NCBI RefSeq assembly: GCF_000227135.1
Contig: NC_018248.1
Location: forward strand, 281,670 to 345,669
DNA: 64,000 bases
Reading direction: 5' to 3'
From: Leishmania donovani
Lineage: Eukaryota; Euglenozoa; Kinetoplastea; Trypanosomatida; Trypanosomatidae
A program made the translations under genes and the position numbers. Below the pieces are notes generated by a model. That model was given only the letters and a program-made list of their open reading frames with translations. It made no database searches and was not told the DNA's origin. This document shows positions 11,901 to 21,550 of the stretch, piece by piece. Positions within the stretch are counted from its first letter, which is position 1. Every line of letters begins with the position of its first letter.

Positions 11901-14698
11901 AGCGCGCGACCGCAACGGCCAGTCAACAAGAGGAGGAGCTGACGACTGTGAAGGCGCGCCTGCACGAGGTGGAGACCCATACAAGCCGCGTGATGGGAGA
12001 GGACCAGGCGCGGTTGCGAGACGGCGAGCTTCGCTTGCAGGGATTGGAGCAGCGAAACGCGGCGCTGCAGCAGGAGTGCAAGACACTCCAAGAGTCCCTG
12101 CAGTCCCTCCGCATCGAGCACGACAGCACCGTCGATGCGCTGCAGCACAAGTCGGAGGCGTTTGCGGCGCAGGAGCAGCAGATGAACCACCAGCTCCGGC
12201 TTTTGCGCGAACGCATTGAGACGCTGGAGTCGGAGCGGCAGGAGCTGATGTCATCGGAGCAGGCCATCACGGCTTCCCGTGACGCGTGCCAGAGGGAGAT
12301 GCTTGCCCTCGAGCATCAGGTGGAGCATCTGCAGCACCATCTGGGGGCCTCCAATGGACACAACGAGCGACTGAACCAGGAGATAGTGCAGCTCAAGACA
12401 GACCACGCTGTAGAGGTGGACCGGCTACGGGAGGCCATCACAGACGCGCAGAAGGAGCTTGCCAAGTGTCGCCAGCTCCTCGCCCAGGCGGAGGCGCACC
12501 AGGTGGAGCAGGAAAGCACCCACTACAGCCTCTCTACAGAGGTGAGCGCCGTCCGCGAGGAACTTAAAGCCGCACGTGCGCAGGCGGAGAGGGCCACGCA
12601 ACAGCACCGAAAGGCGAAGGCGGAGCAGGAGGAGATGGCGACGCTGTTGCAGTCGCAGATGGCGCAGCTCCACGAAGAGCTCCGTGGCAAGCACGAGCAG
12701 CTGCGGATGCTAGAAAACACGTCTGCGCATCAACAGGACACTCTCAACAGGCTTAGGCAGGGCATGGCGGAGGCGGAGGAGAGCCTCAAGCACACACGCC
12801 AGCAGCTGCTCAATCAGCAAGAGGCTGCTGCTGCGGCAAAGGAACATCACCGCCGCGACCGGTATGAGCTGCAGACGAAGCTGAACGACGCCGAAGACGC
12901 CATGGCGGAGATGACGCGCAGTCAGGAGCAGTACCGTCAGCGCATGACGAGCAAGGTGGAGCTATACGAGGTGGCGGAGGAGGCGCTGCGGAGCGAAGTG
13001 ACTGACTTGCGCACCGACGTCGCTCGACTGGAGGAGGAGCTGGCCGCGACGACGCACAGCAAGGCGGCCGCAGAGACGCACCAGTCGCGCCAGGCCCAGT
13101 CTATCAAGGCCGCCGAGTCTGAGCTGCAGTTACTCCGCGCACAAACGGCGCACGACATGACGGAGATCGCAACTCTCAAGTTGCAGCTGCAGCAGCGCAC
13201 CGCCGAGTTGGAGCGGTGCCGGCGCGAGGCTGCGGCTCAGCTGACGGGCGAGAGGCTTCGCTGGGAGGCGGAACACACGGCGGCCTGCGACGCGTTGAAG
13301 GAGGCGCTGCGGCAAGAGCAGCAGGCCATCAAGGACGCGCGTGAGGCGCGAGAGCGCGCCTTGGCATCACTAGAGTGCAAGCAGAGGGATGCCGTGGCGC
13401 TGGAGGACGAGTGCCGTGCGATGCGCGCGCAGGTTCGCCACCTGCGACGTTGCCTCGACGCGGCGCAGTACCAGCTCACTTCGCTGGAGGGGATGGCCAA
13501 GGACATGGCTGAAGACTTGGGCATGACCCCAGAGGGCCTGCCCGGCCACGAAGAGGGTGCCTTCTTGGATGCGGCTTCGCACACGCACGATACGTCTGTT
13601 AACTCTACAGAGAGTTGCGCAACGGCCGCTGTAGCCGCCGCCGCGGCTTCTGGTGCCGCGGTGCAGTCTGTCATGGACGAGCTGCAGCGTCGGCTCAGCA
13701 TCTTCACGTTTGTGGCCAACACCTTTGACTCGGAGGATGACCAACTGGCGGAACTTCGAAAGGCGCTGGAGCAGCAGGAGGACGTGGTGCAGCTCTTGGC
13801 GGAGGCGTGCGCAGGAGAGAGCATGAACGCGGCCAACAGTGCCACCCCTCTGCGTACTGGCAGAGCGGGAGCCAGTGACGTCACGCCTGGCTTGAACAGT
13901 ACGCCCACCCCGCGCGGCCTGAGGGCTGCCGTCTCGTCTGGTGCCGATGCTGGCGGAGCGAGTGCTTCGGCTGTGCCGCCTCCTGCGATGCTCACCCAGG
14001 CACAGCGAGTGCTCGTGCAACAAATTAGTCAAGCCAGTTCCACATATGTGCATCGCGTCGAGGACCATCTACGCACGGCGCAACAGATGCTACGGTCTGT
14101 GATGATGGCTATCGGCTCGCACGAGATCGTGTCACCGCCGGCCAGCCGCCCCACCACGGCGGCCTTGTCGTCTAGGCATAAGCTTCAGGTGGCGGCAACG
14201 GCTGCGGAGCTGCATCGCCGAACCGCAACCCTCACCCGTGCGGTTGAGCGGATGCTAGACTTAGTCGTGCAGGGTGGCGATGGCCCAGCTGCAGCAGAGC
14301 GCTCGTCGACGCAGTCATTTAGTGTCAGCCTCATCCGAGAACAGCTGCAGGAGCTGCGCCGCCTCTTCTCCGAGGCGGAGCGGTATGTCTTGCTTCCCTT
14401 CAACGAGCTTCTCTGCGTCCCTGATTCGGTGGGAGTGGTGACCGCCGCAGCCGCGACGGCGGGCGATGAGAGCGACGTGGACGGGCAGCCGCCGCCACAT
14501 AAACGCTACTCGTACACACAACAGTCACCGCTGGCAAAGCTGTCAGGCCCCAGAGCCGCATCTGTTACTGCATCAGTTGCTCCGCAGCGACCATCGTCAT
14601 CGACGACTCACACCTCTGGTGAGACCTGCGTGCAGGAAATTGCCGCCGCCACACTTTCGCCGATCGCGCGCGACGAGGGTGCGCGTCAGTGGTTCTGA
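5990..14698 (+). CDS. Giant coiled-coil protein (2902 aa), kinetoplastid hypothetical
   Basis: The start is the ATG at 5990; the nine in-frame codons before it begin with TTG. Residues 1-67 are low complexity. Residues 68-126 hold two related helical units, each ending in AANG (QLLDEHRRQVAANG and LLRSAREAAAANG). Heptad-rich Ala/Glu/Gln/Leu coiled coil covers about 260-560 and, after an acidic Ser-rich break (about 605-870 and 910-1020), runs nearly unbroken from about 1025 to 2510. The C-terminal 390 residues mix short helices with disorder. A segment of about 27 residues is duplicated at about 579-605 and 874-900 (pattern LGxQYxxxxHRLxLxEEA). No motor, FYVE, GRIP or other catalytic domain is visible, so a role as a long tether or cytoskeletal/basal-body scaffold is only a guess. 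Composition matches the neighbours. A SIDER2-like element begins about 180 bases after the stop codon. Confidence 0.9.
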   Translation: MLGGTAAPPLSLAPGQMSSVHASLSGSGAPSLQHITASAGIASPPYIHHHIGGSSVHGDHPSLLYPPLTPEREEALRSKGRQLLDEHRRQVAANGLPYTAEEVAALQERGRELLRSAREAAAANGGHHVPAPMLSAAVRIAAETPHHSSLHSDTPDVSAGGDKSGAAQSSSAPTQLPHTSAAMPYLPTAKPGATAEGETPPAFDSSASIGATAIPSSSSSSQLQDFLAAVQSPQCVAEEQQAQLHALRSSSRVAGEESFTKSEVDALRQTLIQQFNEHMAQCEQANQVYWTQVTSHHRNEVSALEQECAAYKRRAEKAEAAAQAQQLQRDVEEKASVSAADALRLDVNRLEAELRLARQQSAEAQAAKDAAEAEAAILRETVQEQRGRLTELEQQVFSSTAQLQNARDDAEHAAHTAEAELNAARLQIAHLQAELDAANAELQATRESAAAAQHASDRDLEAARQSLADLEDALAEAAGDLERLQEDVDEKSRLIQALRAGEAALGSLRVDATCSGSGSGWAITRSSAGVHGGAKDTVTGTSAETVHVLRGRVADLTHELERMRRQQEQALVSAVVPAMEALGGQYVEGEHRLALFEEANSAVDDEAAQRRGQVPGVPGEWKSEEDRRGAESGEQTTRPLDGTTRTTAIATASASLTNPFYSSTDGDEAADGMMLSPVPRPPAGTFMKVLRSPGNLKGSDVFAATESARRVALRGMQPSAVAAEMSAAAEIGIWEEDDGEDCRNTPDTLASFHMSRDGQAARGDDAFRGSDSRKDGGAEAEDMGCRRAASSRTLAPAINEDPETPRALSAVSEKNADFNDLRRCSRDVNVDSDEDDSTEECDVSVSTRVAASYGRQAAHSTAMEGKVDDSGAAMQKLGRQYADAQHRLYLSEEARQSLEAEVSELRKMVEELQAVLACQPRQTSAAAPTDGYAGDEADVRTITTSFASSVPTAARERLTKEEGYDANASSPRTPSPRSGDDDTESGSLGSAHFSEHGVSVTTTAAPAHDDDPTSCQYPLATAASEDTAALYERIAELEERLKDIEAQHEEELESLAEAAAERIAAMEQRYAENLAATEKAAAAAEVERQGEQDTTVSLLARVTQLTEALTDAQAAHAAELQRLQDEHEDLLRQRLSEQEDSFGAVVRQLNQGHQGHLWALASSAETGGAGAAESSLSPQENVQYWKGQHATLLKRFEQLQNEYDAFAQDIAALQRRLSEQEATRQEQEQEQSRMMRDATSQQFTTLHQRLEEMSKVVDAAQADAQASSKKLHYLTARHTENEAALQAEMNGLRSQLQSARDELARVNNLNEELSELLQQGANSVDTVLRERDAQNAALEQQVQQLKLQLAAAGDRLTDLQAALQEKQVSADALQQRLVELEEEKRAAEAQLRESRRHAEEHERTTMNAADRAARDAEQARVAAQQAMAQQHATHKQEIAALHRELDELRDELEVAQTVAATVPLEAQRHQRDLGTVRDRLAEALRSQQELQQQLKTSRAELERQRLLLMRGGSGNGSDAGDAGAFEGGGAPADARLNALLHRSEELEEKLREASTERNALQQERDRLSMQVKSAARVAEVKEQATRRQEAELRRARSQLAAVRDDLAQRVQSNHALQLEMDHLQERLADVTSAYEELQGRHAATVLQSGMQEHAEALLMAKAVTIPRALEEYVEGVFSAYHAMLQAASKDRRHIYDRCDLIEKAASEAMAEAEAQNHAYEAAIADAQEEQQQMKEIIESLQQTTQKALEAKNAAVADAAAARDELEATQRRAREDVFNAQRDLQMAELQHADTLHSLSLLQDEVTNTAALIKNQKSKYERREAELMEEVALLQAELETRKSAARQLQQANDEKRTELQDMADAAVQARDQAVHESQALQAQLARVLPRLAQLEDEQAQRTADLMDTAQQLSALHKKTTSTENVSRKHIEELSQTLQELLQAHAMLQRTHTTTEATADRLRSQLASVTQELERATATASQQEEELTTVKARLHEVETHTSRVMGEDQARLRDGELRLQGLEQRNAALQQECKTLQESLQSLRIEHDSTVDALQHKSEAFAAQEQQMNHQLRLLRERIETLESERQELMSSEQAITASRDACQREMLALEHQVEHLQHHLGASNGHNERLNQEIVQLKTDHAVEVDRLREAITDAQKELAKCRQLLAQAEAHQVEQESTHYSLSTEVSAVREELKAARAQAERATQQHRKAKAEQEEMATLLQSQMAQLHEELRGKHEQLRMLENTSAHQQDTLNRLRQGMAEAEESLKHTRQQLLNQQEAAAAAKEHHRRDRYELQTKLNDAEDAMAEMTRSQEQYRQRMTSKVELYEVAEEALRSEVTDLRTDVARLEEELAATTHSKAAAETHQSRQAQSIKAAESELQLLRAQTAHDMTEIATLKLQLQQRTAELERCRREAAAQLTGERLRWEAEHTAACDALKEALRQEQQAIKDAREARERALASLECKQRDAVALEDECRAMRAQVRHLRRCLDAAQYQLTSLEGMAKDMAEDLGMTPEGLPGHEEGAFLDAASHTHDTSVNSTESCATAAVAAAAASGAAVQSVMDELQRRLSIFTFVANTFDSEDDQLAELRKALEQQEDVVQLLAEACAGESMNAANSATPLRTGRAGASDVTPGLNSTPTPRGLRAAVSSGADAGGASASAVPPPAMLTQAQRVLVQQISQASSTYVHRVEDHLRTAQQMLRSVMMAIGSHEIVSPPASRPTTAALSSRHKLQVAATAAELHRRTATLTRAVERMLDLVVQGGDGPAAAERSSTQSFSVSLIREQLQELRRLFSEAERYVLLPFNELLCVPDSVGVVTAAAATAGDESDVDGQPPPHKRYSYTQQSPLAKLSGPRAASVTASVAPQRPSSSTTHTSGETCVQEIAAATLSPIARDEGARQWF

Positions 14699-14879
14699 TC
14701 GCCCCCCACCTCGCGCACACAAGACGAGGTGCACTGAATCTCTCTCTTTGCACCCCTCCGCCCCCCGGCTCAAAATCTGCTCCCCTTTCCGCATCGGCAC
14801 CTCATGCATCTTGTGCGCGAGCTGCTGCTCCTCTCTCAGACCCTCTCTTCCTTTTGGGCTTCCTTCCCTGTTACGCTCC

Positions 14880-15505
14880 CGTGATGGCGGGTGAAAGTGG
14901 GGGGCGAGGGACATACACACACCTCTCTCAGCGCGTGGCACCTCAGGGACCAGTGCACCCACTTTCTCTCCGTGGGAGAGCCAAGCAGCCCCCTCCCCCA
15001 TCCCCTGCCAAGTGCCGAGCCGCTTCTGGTGGTGACGGGTTGAGGCGCCTACGCCGCAGGGGGGAGGGCTCAGAGCGATGTGTCGCTGCTGGTGCCGGCG
15101 GTGGCGTCCTGGATGACGTTGCATCGGAGTGGCCCGCGACAGCGAGGCAGATCTGTATCCATCCACATGATGGGCAGAGCGTCATCGTGACCCGAGCGTC
15201 CCCCACCCGGCCCGGCCCTCACACCGCCCACTGGTGTGGGTGGGGTGCCCGAGCGCCACCGCGAGGGGGATGCGCCCGGTGGCGGCCGGCATGGTGGGCG
15301 CGGCTGCGCGGCGCCCCGCGAAGCATGGGCTGTGGGCGTGGGTGGGGGCGGGGGCCGTGCTCTCCGATGGCTGGGTCGGCGCGTTGCTGTGGCGCGTGTG
15401 TGTCTACGGCTGCCATCGGCCCACGCGAGGTTGGGTCTGTGACAGGGGTCGGAGGGAGAGGGGGTGGCAGTGGAGGGGCGGTTGGACGTCATGTGATGCG
15501 GCAGC
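14880..15505 (+). mobile_element. SIDER2-like short degenerate retroposon, copy 1
   Basis: About 600 bases, GC-rich, recur at 27119-27742 in the same orientation. The core 14935-15491 is nearly identical base for base, with only a handful of substitutions and one or two single-base indels; outside the core similarity fades. The sequence carries no intact protein gene. Size, position just downstream of a stop codon, sense orientation and dispersed copying fit the SIDER2 class, non-autonomous relatives of ingi/L1Tc retroposons in Leishmania 3'UTRs, where some copies are reported to destabilise mRNA. The family name rests on my recognition of the sequence type, not on a search. Boundaries are approximate. 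Confidence 0.72.
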
Positions 15506-16950
15506 GAAATGGGCACCGGCCAACGAAATGCTGTTGGTAGTGTTTGATGTGCTGTGCTCTAGCGGCCCCCACCCTCTGCCCCGCATTCATCTTCCGCCTC
15601 TTGGATTGTGAGTGTTGTGGAGGGTAGCGATGATGACATGCGTATCGGCTGTGTGTGCTTTGTGCCGTAGGCTGCGCTCTCTGCTCATTTTTATGATTGC
15701 TCCGACGATGAGTATGTTGCGTCCCCCCTGCCGTTCAAGCTGCATCTCTGTTCCGCCGTCTACGCACGTGTGATTCTCTGCAGGTGTCGGCGCCTGTGTG
15801 TGTTTGAGTTTTGAGAGTGTCGCACTCAACTTGCCGCCTCTCTTCCTCTCTCCCCACGACCGCCCTTCGCCACTTTACTGGCGTATGACGACGACTACTT
15901 GTATCGCATCTCTCTGTGACTCTGTCTCTGTGCGGATCCGTCGACTGTGAGAGAATGTGTTTCTGGGCTTTCATTCTTTTTGTTGTGCTAATGTGCACAT
16001 GAGTCCACGTGTGCATGGATGCGTGCTCTGCTTTGGTGTGCGCGCCTGGGTGGTGGTGGCAGTTACCACACGGACTGCCACACCACCCTTCTCACACCGA
16101 ACACATGCGCGCGTTCTGTGTGTGTGTGTGTGTGTGCATGTTTGCGCCCAAAGCCGCCTCATCATCTTGAGCAACGAATGCTTCCTGAGAAGGACCATCA
16201 AAGTACGTTTCGCGTTGCCATCGGCGCCGCCTTTACCACGATGAAGTGGGCGAAGCACAAGGGCAAATGCCTGGGGAGAGTGCTGGTAAGTCTCTCTGAC
16301 TTCTCGACTCCATCGCGTTGATGCCCTGGCTTGTCTGCTCCGTCAAGCAAGCACGGAGCATGCGTACGCACAGCTCCGTCAACAGTGGACGCGCGCACCC
16401 GCCTTTTAGTCGTCCACCTTTGATGTGATGGATCTCGCGATGAGAACTGTGCCGCTTACTTCGACGTCTAGGCTTCCTTACTCGCTCTTCACGCTCCCGC
16501 CAAGGTCACCTCCTCCCTCTTCCCTGCTCACTTTCTGGTCCTCTTTTCTGGCGCCGCTCTCTCTGTCTCTCACAACGTGGGCGTGCGCGTGCATCTGTGC
16601 GCATATGTGCTCCCCCGCTGCAGGTTGCGGCGGGCTGCTTGCCTTGTCCAGGCTTCTCCTTGCTCCTCTGTTTTCTCGTCCCTTACCGCGGCCCCATCGC
16701 TGACTCACCGCTGCCTGTGCACGGCGAGTAGGTAAGGTGGAAAAAAAACGCGCGCGCGGCCGCGGCAGCTGTTTACGCGCAAGCGTAGCGAAGCGAAGCA
16801 GCATTCAGCAGTGAGACGGTTGGCAGCGCATAATAGGTTTGCTTGAAAAGCGTAGCTGCCCACCTCCTTCCCGCTTCTGTCTCCTCTCATAGCCAGCAGC
16901 GACTTGCCCCCCCCCCCTTCCCCCAAACAACAGCAGCAGCAGCAACGTTG

Positions 16951-17002
16951 CGCCCTCCCTCCTCCTGCTCTCTTTCTCTTGCTCTGCACGACGACGTAGC
17001 AG
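16951..17002 (+). promoter_or_regulatory. Predicted spliced-leader acceptor for the CX9C gene
   Basis: A pyrimidine tract (about 16952-16988) is followed by AG at 16998-16999 and again at 17001-17002, immediately before the ATG at 17003. If the last AG is used the 5'UTR would be essentially absent, so the first AG or a more upstream site is more likely. Confidence 0.4.
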
Positions 17003-17647
17003 ATGAAGTCGTCCGATATCTTTCACGCGTGCAAGTACACGCCCATCTTGCTCAAGAGCCGTACGAACGACAGCGGCGTCAACCAATACGGCCTGAGGCC
17101 CGTCAACTCCTACGACTACCTGAATCCGACAAACTTGGTAAACTTCGGGCGCGGCACCGCCTTCGACAACCTCGGTGTGCGCCGCTCTGAGCGAGGCCAG
17201 ATCGACTCGGCCCCCTCGCTCGGCGGTTCGCCCGTGTTCACGCAGGCAAAGCTGCTAGGACTGAGCGGTGACGACCAGCTCCGCCTCTGCGAGGCGGAGA
17301 CCACGCAGCTGCGGATGTGCATGGCGAAGGGCGGCAGCACCTGCGAGCGCGAGAGTCTTCTGCTGGACGCGTGCCTCTCCAAGGTTGGCCACTTGCGCCG
17401 TGCCATTAGCCAAGCCGGCTCCGAGTTCAACGACTGGTTTATTCAGAACGTATCGGACAACCACACCAAGCCGTTTCAACATCGCCCCCACGACTGGCGG
17501 CACTACTACGCACAGGAGAAGCTCGTGCGTGAGAAGCAGCAGAACGGGCACGCGTACGGGCGGCGACCGAAGGAGTTCTCTTTCGGTGCTCGCTATGTCA
17601 AGACGGAGGGCTACGGCAAGCGACCGCGCCTGCCGTACAACAAGTGA
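17003..17647 (+). CDS. Twin CX9C (CHCH-type) protein, probable mitochondrial
   Basis: The 214-residue product has a clear twin CX9C arrangement: C96-x9-C106 and C114-x9-C124, with seven residues between the helices. This is the signature of small proteins oxidised by the Mia40/Erv1 relay in the mitochondrial intermembrane space, and of some mitoribosomal and respiratory-complex subunits. The flanks are long for the family: a 95-residue N-terminal part rich in Asn/Gly/Tyr and a basic C-terminal tail of about 90 residues (KRPRLPYNK end). That shape is more like a ribosome- or complex-associated subunit than a small assembly factor, but this is inference. The ATG at 17003 directly follows a trans-splice-like AG, supporting the start. 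Trypanosomatids lack a recognisable Mia40, which makes such substrates of interest. Confidence 0.85.
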   Translation: MKSSDIFHACKYTPILLKSRTNDSGVNQYGLRPVNSYDYLNPTNLVNFGRGTAFDNLGVRRSERGQIDSAPSLGGSPVFTQAKLLGLSGDDQLRLCEAETTQLRMCMAKGGSTCERESLLLDACLSKVGHLRRAISQAGSEFNDWFIQNVSDNHTKPFQHRPHDWRHYYAQEKLVREKQQNGHAYGRRPKEFSFGARYVKTEGYGKRPRLPYNK

Positions 17648-18690
17648 GCTACGCGATACAGGAGGCATGGCAGGTAATGGACTGTTTCACTGTGTACGTA
17701 TACGTGTCGGGGTGCGCACAACGAGGGACCGCGTAGGCAGCGACGCTAGTGCATGTGTTCTGTGTTGTTTGTGCCTTGCTCGCTCGCATGCCCTTCCCCC
17801 CTCCCTCCCTCCCTTCCACGACTGCATCGCCCTCTGCCTCTTTCGAAGACGCACCGGCACACGCTCGCTGACAAGCACCGGTGCACCCGCTCGTCAAGCA
17901 CGTTGCCAAGCCGCAGTCAAAGATGCAGACGAAAGCACAAACACAGGTACGTGCACCTACTTTCCCGCGTGCAGTCAGAGGCACGCGCCGTTATCGAGGC
18001 ACGCAGGTGTGTGTGTGTGTGTGCGATGCTGATCGTGGCGGCTCTTTAGTGAACTCCTCTGTCCCACCTCTTCCAGCCTCTTTACTCGGCACTGCTGCCT
18101 CACCCCTCCCCCCCCCCCACCACCACCAACACCGTCGCCTGGCCAAGGCAAAGATTCCTTGGTCTTTTGCCGCCAGTTTCACTCGCCCAGCCATGCCTCT
18201 GGACGGATCGGTGGCTAACGCAGCAGCGACGGTGAGGAGCAGTGGGCAAGAGTACAGTCGATGAATGAACCGGTGGGCGTGCAAGCGGGCGTGTGTACCT
18301 CTGTACATTGCGTAGTATTCGCTGCACTCCGAACTTGCCGATTTCCGCCGCAACCTTTTCTGTGAAGACGAACGGGCAGCCTTCCACGCGACGCGATGCT
18401 GATGCACCTTCTCTCCTGCTCTCCCTCTATTGCCATCGGTGCCCTGCCCTCCGCCTCGCTGCATCGAATCATTTCGCTAAACACGCACACACACGCGTAC
18501 ACGCACACATCGGAACTGATCAGGAGCACTGGAATACATCAACTCGCCCATCTCTGTGTCCCCCCTCCTGTCCAACCAAGGCAAGCCTGCACACCGACAT
18601 CACGGAAGGAACAACGCACACACGCACTCACACACACACACACATATCTCTAGAGAGGCATCTCCACATACGTCACCACCTCTCTTCCAC
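17648..18690 (+). other. Intergenic spacer, no gene
   Basis: About 1 kb of mixed sequence with pyrimidine tracts, a poly-C run near 18108-18118 and a (CA)n tract near 18630-18650 before the next start codon. Nothing else was recognised. Confidence 0.7.
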
Positions 18691-19845
18691 ATGTCCATTC
18701 CGCTCGTCGCAAGCGGCAAGACGGTGAAGGAGGACAGCGAGCTCTTCTTCTCCGTCACACGTGACTTCTCCGTGCCAGGCGTCAGCAGCCAGTATCAGAC
18801 ACCGCTTGCGTTCAACCAGCTCATGCGCAGTCGTCTGCGGCAGCGCAACCGGTTCAACCATGATCACCACGACACGTGTGCGTACATTGAACGGTCAAAG
18901 AACGCCAACGTGGTGGCGTACACAGCAAACCTTGTCGATGCAGCCACACAGAAGAGGGTGGGATCTGGCATCGGGCGGCAGTGCGTGCCGTACCGCGACC
19001 ACCCTTTGCACGCGTACTTTGTGAGCCTCGAGCCATCCTATCTGGAGGAGCGTCGCCGCAAGGGGATCGAGTACGACTGCGACGAACTCAGCATTCTTGA
19101 GCGGACGCTGGCGTACGGCTGCTCAGCGACGCCGGTGAATACGGAGAGCGTTCTGCGGTACTGGAGCAAACACACACCAGAGGCGTTCGCAGCTCTCCAG
19201 GAGGAGTGGAAGGCAGATGATAGCGTTGGCATCCCTGCCGAGAATCAGGCCACGGCGTATGGCGAGCATCAAGGCGCGAAGGGTGTCTCAGCAGCAGGTG
19301 GCGCGACTGCGGCGCCTCCGTCGGCGAATGCGCTCACGGCGGAGTCGCTCGACGCGGCACTCAAGACGTGGTGGGCACCGTTCCACCCGTACATCTCGCA
19401 CTTCGTGGCTCTTCCCACCTGGCCCGGTCTTATCGTGTACCTGCCACCGGTGGCTAAGGTTGGCTCCAGCCGGCGTAGTAGTGTTGCTGCGATAGAGTCG
19501 CCGGCGTCTGCCACGTCGGCAGCGCAGACTTCGACCTCAACCGACCAAGCTCGTGCCGCCAACACGACAGAGGCGGAGCCACCAATGGTGGACACGACGA
19601 ACATCACATACGGCAACCACACGGAGCCGGCCGAGGCGACAGCGACTTCCGGCGTTCTGTCGGACGAGGACACCGTTGTCGCCATTATTACCCGCATCGA
19701 CGGCGAGCTCAGCGTGCTAGAGAAGGTGTACGTGAAGAGCATTGAGCCGAAGCGGTTTTACAACCTGCCCAAGGTGGAGTACATCGAGGTGTTTGGCGTG
19801 TCCCTGGCAACCGGCAAAGAGACCTACGAGAAGAAGACTTGCTAG
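18691..19845 (+). CDS. DUF4833-like protein, paralogue A (384 aa)
   Basis: The start is ATG 18691 (MSIPLVASGK); the longer open frame begins at a GTG and reads through His/Thr microsatellite leader. Residues about 45-150 hold a conserved block shared with the next gene: RFNHDHHDTCAYIERSKN (54-71), DHPLHAY (103-109) and LSILERTLAYGC (133-144). The pattern of an opening IERSKN strand, a PLHAYW-type strand and a YIQR-AYG-type strand resembles DUF4833, a family of unknown function found in bacteria and protists. A Thr/Ala/Ser-rich linker (about 180-325) precedes a conserved C-terminal block at 329-384 (VYVKSIEPKRFYNLPKVE at 347-364). No signal peptide or membrane segment is evident. The domain name is from memory of the family pattern; function is unknown. 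Confidence 0.82.
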   Translation: MSIPLVASGKTVKEDSELFFSVTRDFSVPGVSSQYQTPLAFNQLMRSRLRQRNRFNHDHHDTCAYIERSKNANVVAYTANLVDAATQKRVGSGIGRQCVPYRDHPLHAYFVSLEPSYLEERRRKGIEYDCDELSILERTLAYGCSATPVNTESVLRYWSKHTPEAFAALQEEWKADDSVGIPAENQATAYGEHQGAKGVSAAGGATAAPPSANALTAESLDAALKTWWAPFHPYISHFVALPTWPGLIVYLPPVAKVGSSRRSSVAAIESPASATSAAQTSTSTDQARAANTTEAEPPMVDTTNITYGNHTEPAEATATSGVLSDEDTVVAIITRIDGELSVLEKVYVKSIEPKRFYNLPKVEYIEVFGVSLATGKETYEKKTC

Positions 19846-21363
19846 AGAAAGAGGGGAGAGGCAGTGAACTGAGGTGAAGCACAGAGAAGCGGAAGGATCG
19901 GCGTCGGCTGGAGGGGCGACCGCCTCTTCATTTCTTCTGTTGCTCCGTGCGTCACTAGGCGCCTGTGTGCTTGAGCACGACATGTATTGTTGCCGCCAGT
20001 CCATCCCCGCGCTCGCTCTTTCTCCCTCGTCTGATAAGATCCTGCGCTTTGCTATTTTTCCGGCGAGTGTGCGCTCTCTTCTATCACGCGCATCGCATCG
20101 ATCATCGTTGCGGCCCCCCTCTCCCCCCACTCGCCACTCGCCACCTGCTTGCTTGCTTGCTTCCATCTCTCGCTCTCTGCTGCATGTCTTGCTGCGATGA
20201 GTATAGTTTATATGTTGTTTCTCTTTTCTTTCTTTTATGTACGCTCTGCGCATCACAGAGGGCTTGGCGGCGCTGATGCGGCGGCGGAGAGGGCCGTGTA
20301 CGGCGGCTTCTCACTCTCGCTCTGTCTTGTCCCGTGCTGAGGCTGCGCTCTCCCTCCTTCTCCCCCCCCCCACACACACACACACACACACGGATGGACG
20401 CACACGCCACAGGCGAACACGCAGCGACACGCATGAAGAGGCTGCCAGCTGTGACAGCCCGCTGCTTCGATCGCCCTCCCTTGACTACGAGCACCTCTGC
20501 TGCTTCGCAAACCTTCTGCTTTTTAGTTTTGCGTTGCTGTTTAGATCGTTGACGTGTGTGCTTGTCTTTGTGGGCTCGCCAGGATCCTCTCGGCGAAACT
20601 GTCCCATTCACATCAATGACCACAGGCTCCCCATTCCTCAGCTGCATCCTATGGTTGGCCCGCTGAGCTCATACACCCTACGCACTGTCTAGACGCTTTC
20701 GTGAAAGCGAGCCCAGCTACGAAACCTAAGCGCGCGTACACATGCAACACATCAACAGCGGTCCCTCCTTAAGCTGCGTCTCTCTCTCTTTGCTGAGGTG
20801 TGCAATGAGTGTGCGTCCCAGCAGCCACGTGGAGCTGCGATTCGGCGCCGCCGGTGCAGTATGACATGCAGACATCGACAGCAAGGCACAAACCTTTCTC
20901 TCTCCCTCTCTGACAAACTCGTCGCGCGGCGGTGATGGCTGTCCTCCTCCTCCTCCTTTGCATGTGCTCCGTCTCTTGCGTTCAACCTGTCACGCTCATC
21001 TCTTGAACCCCTACGCACACCGTCTTTTGACTGATCTCCCTATCCCCCCACCCATCCCCTCCCTTCCCCTCCACACACACACACACACATGCATACATAC
21101 ACACCACAGCACCGACAGCGCCTTCAGTCTTCGCCTCCTGTGCGTGTGTGCCTCTCCTCTCTCTGTGGAGCGCATCTTCGTCTCGTTTTCGTGCGCCTGC
21201 GCATCTCCTCCGTTTCGGCCCATTACGCACCGACTGGAACCACGCCGGAAAGGCCAACGGCAAGGGATGCGAAGACGATAGAGGCTGTCCCGCGGAACCA
21301 CAGGTAAAGCAAAGAGCGAAGCGAACTCGTCACGGCTAACAGAGATATCATCGTTCAGAACAG

Positions 21364-21387
21364 CCACACACACACACACACACACAC
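21364..21387. repeat. (CA)n microsatellite
   Basis: About twelve CA units lie in the leader region of paralogue B. Confidence 0.85.
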
Positions 21388-21550
21388 TTACAGTTTCCCC
21401 TCCCCCCGCATCTCGCCTCCCGCCTCCCGCCTTCTGCTGCTCTGTCTTTCTCTCTGTCCCTTTCTGGATGCCTTGTTCGCTTCCGCCTGCCCCTCCCCCT
21501 CCCCCATTCCTTCGCTCGCTTCGGCCTTTGCGTGCCTCTGATCCTCGTGC

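Larger units (their letters stand above)
14699..17002 (+). other. Intergenic spacer containing a SIDER2-like element
   Basis: The spacer holds the retroposon copy at 14880-15505, a (TG)n tract at about 16117-16136 and pyrimidine-rich leader sequence before the CX9C gene. No credible open frame was seen outside the element. Confidence 0.7.

Noticed and set aside
5990..14698. Coiled-coil protein as a kinesin or myosin heavy chain
   Set aside because: No P-loop motor head is present at either end; only the coiled coil resembles those proteins.
14689..15540. Frames through the SIDER2-like elements (also 27076-27741) as conserved protein genes
   Set aside because: They are alike in both copies only because the DNA is alike; frames are open in several phases and strands, as expected for GC-rich non-coding DNA.
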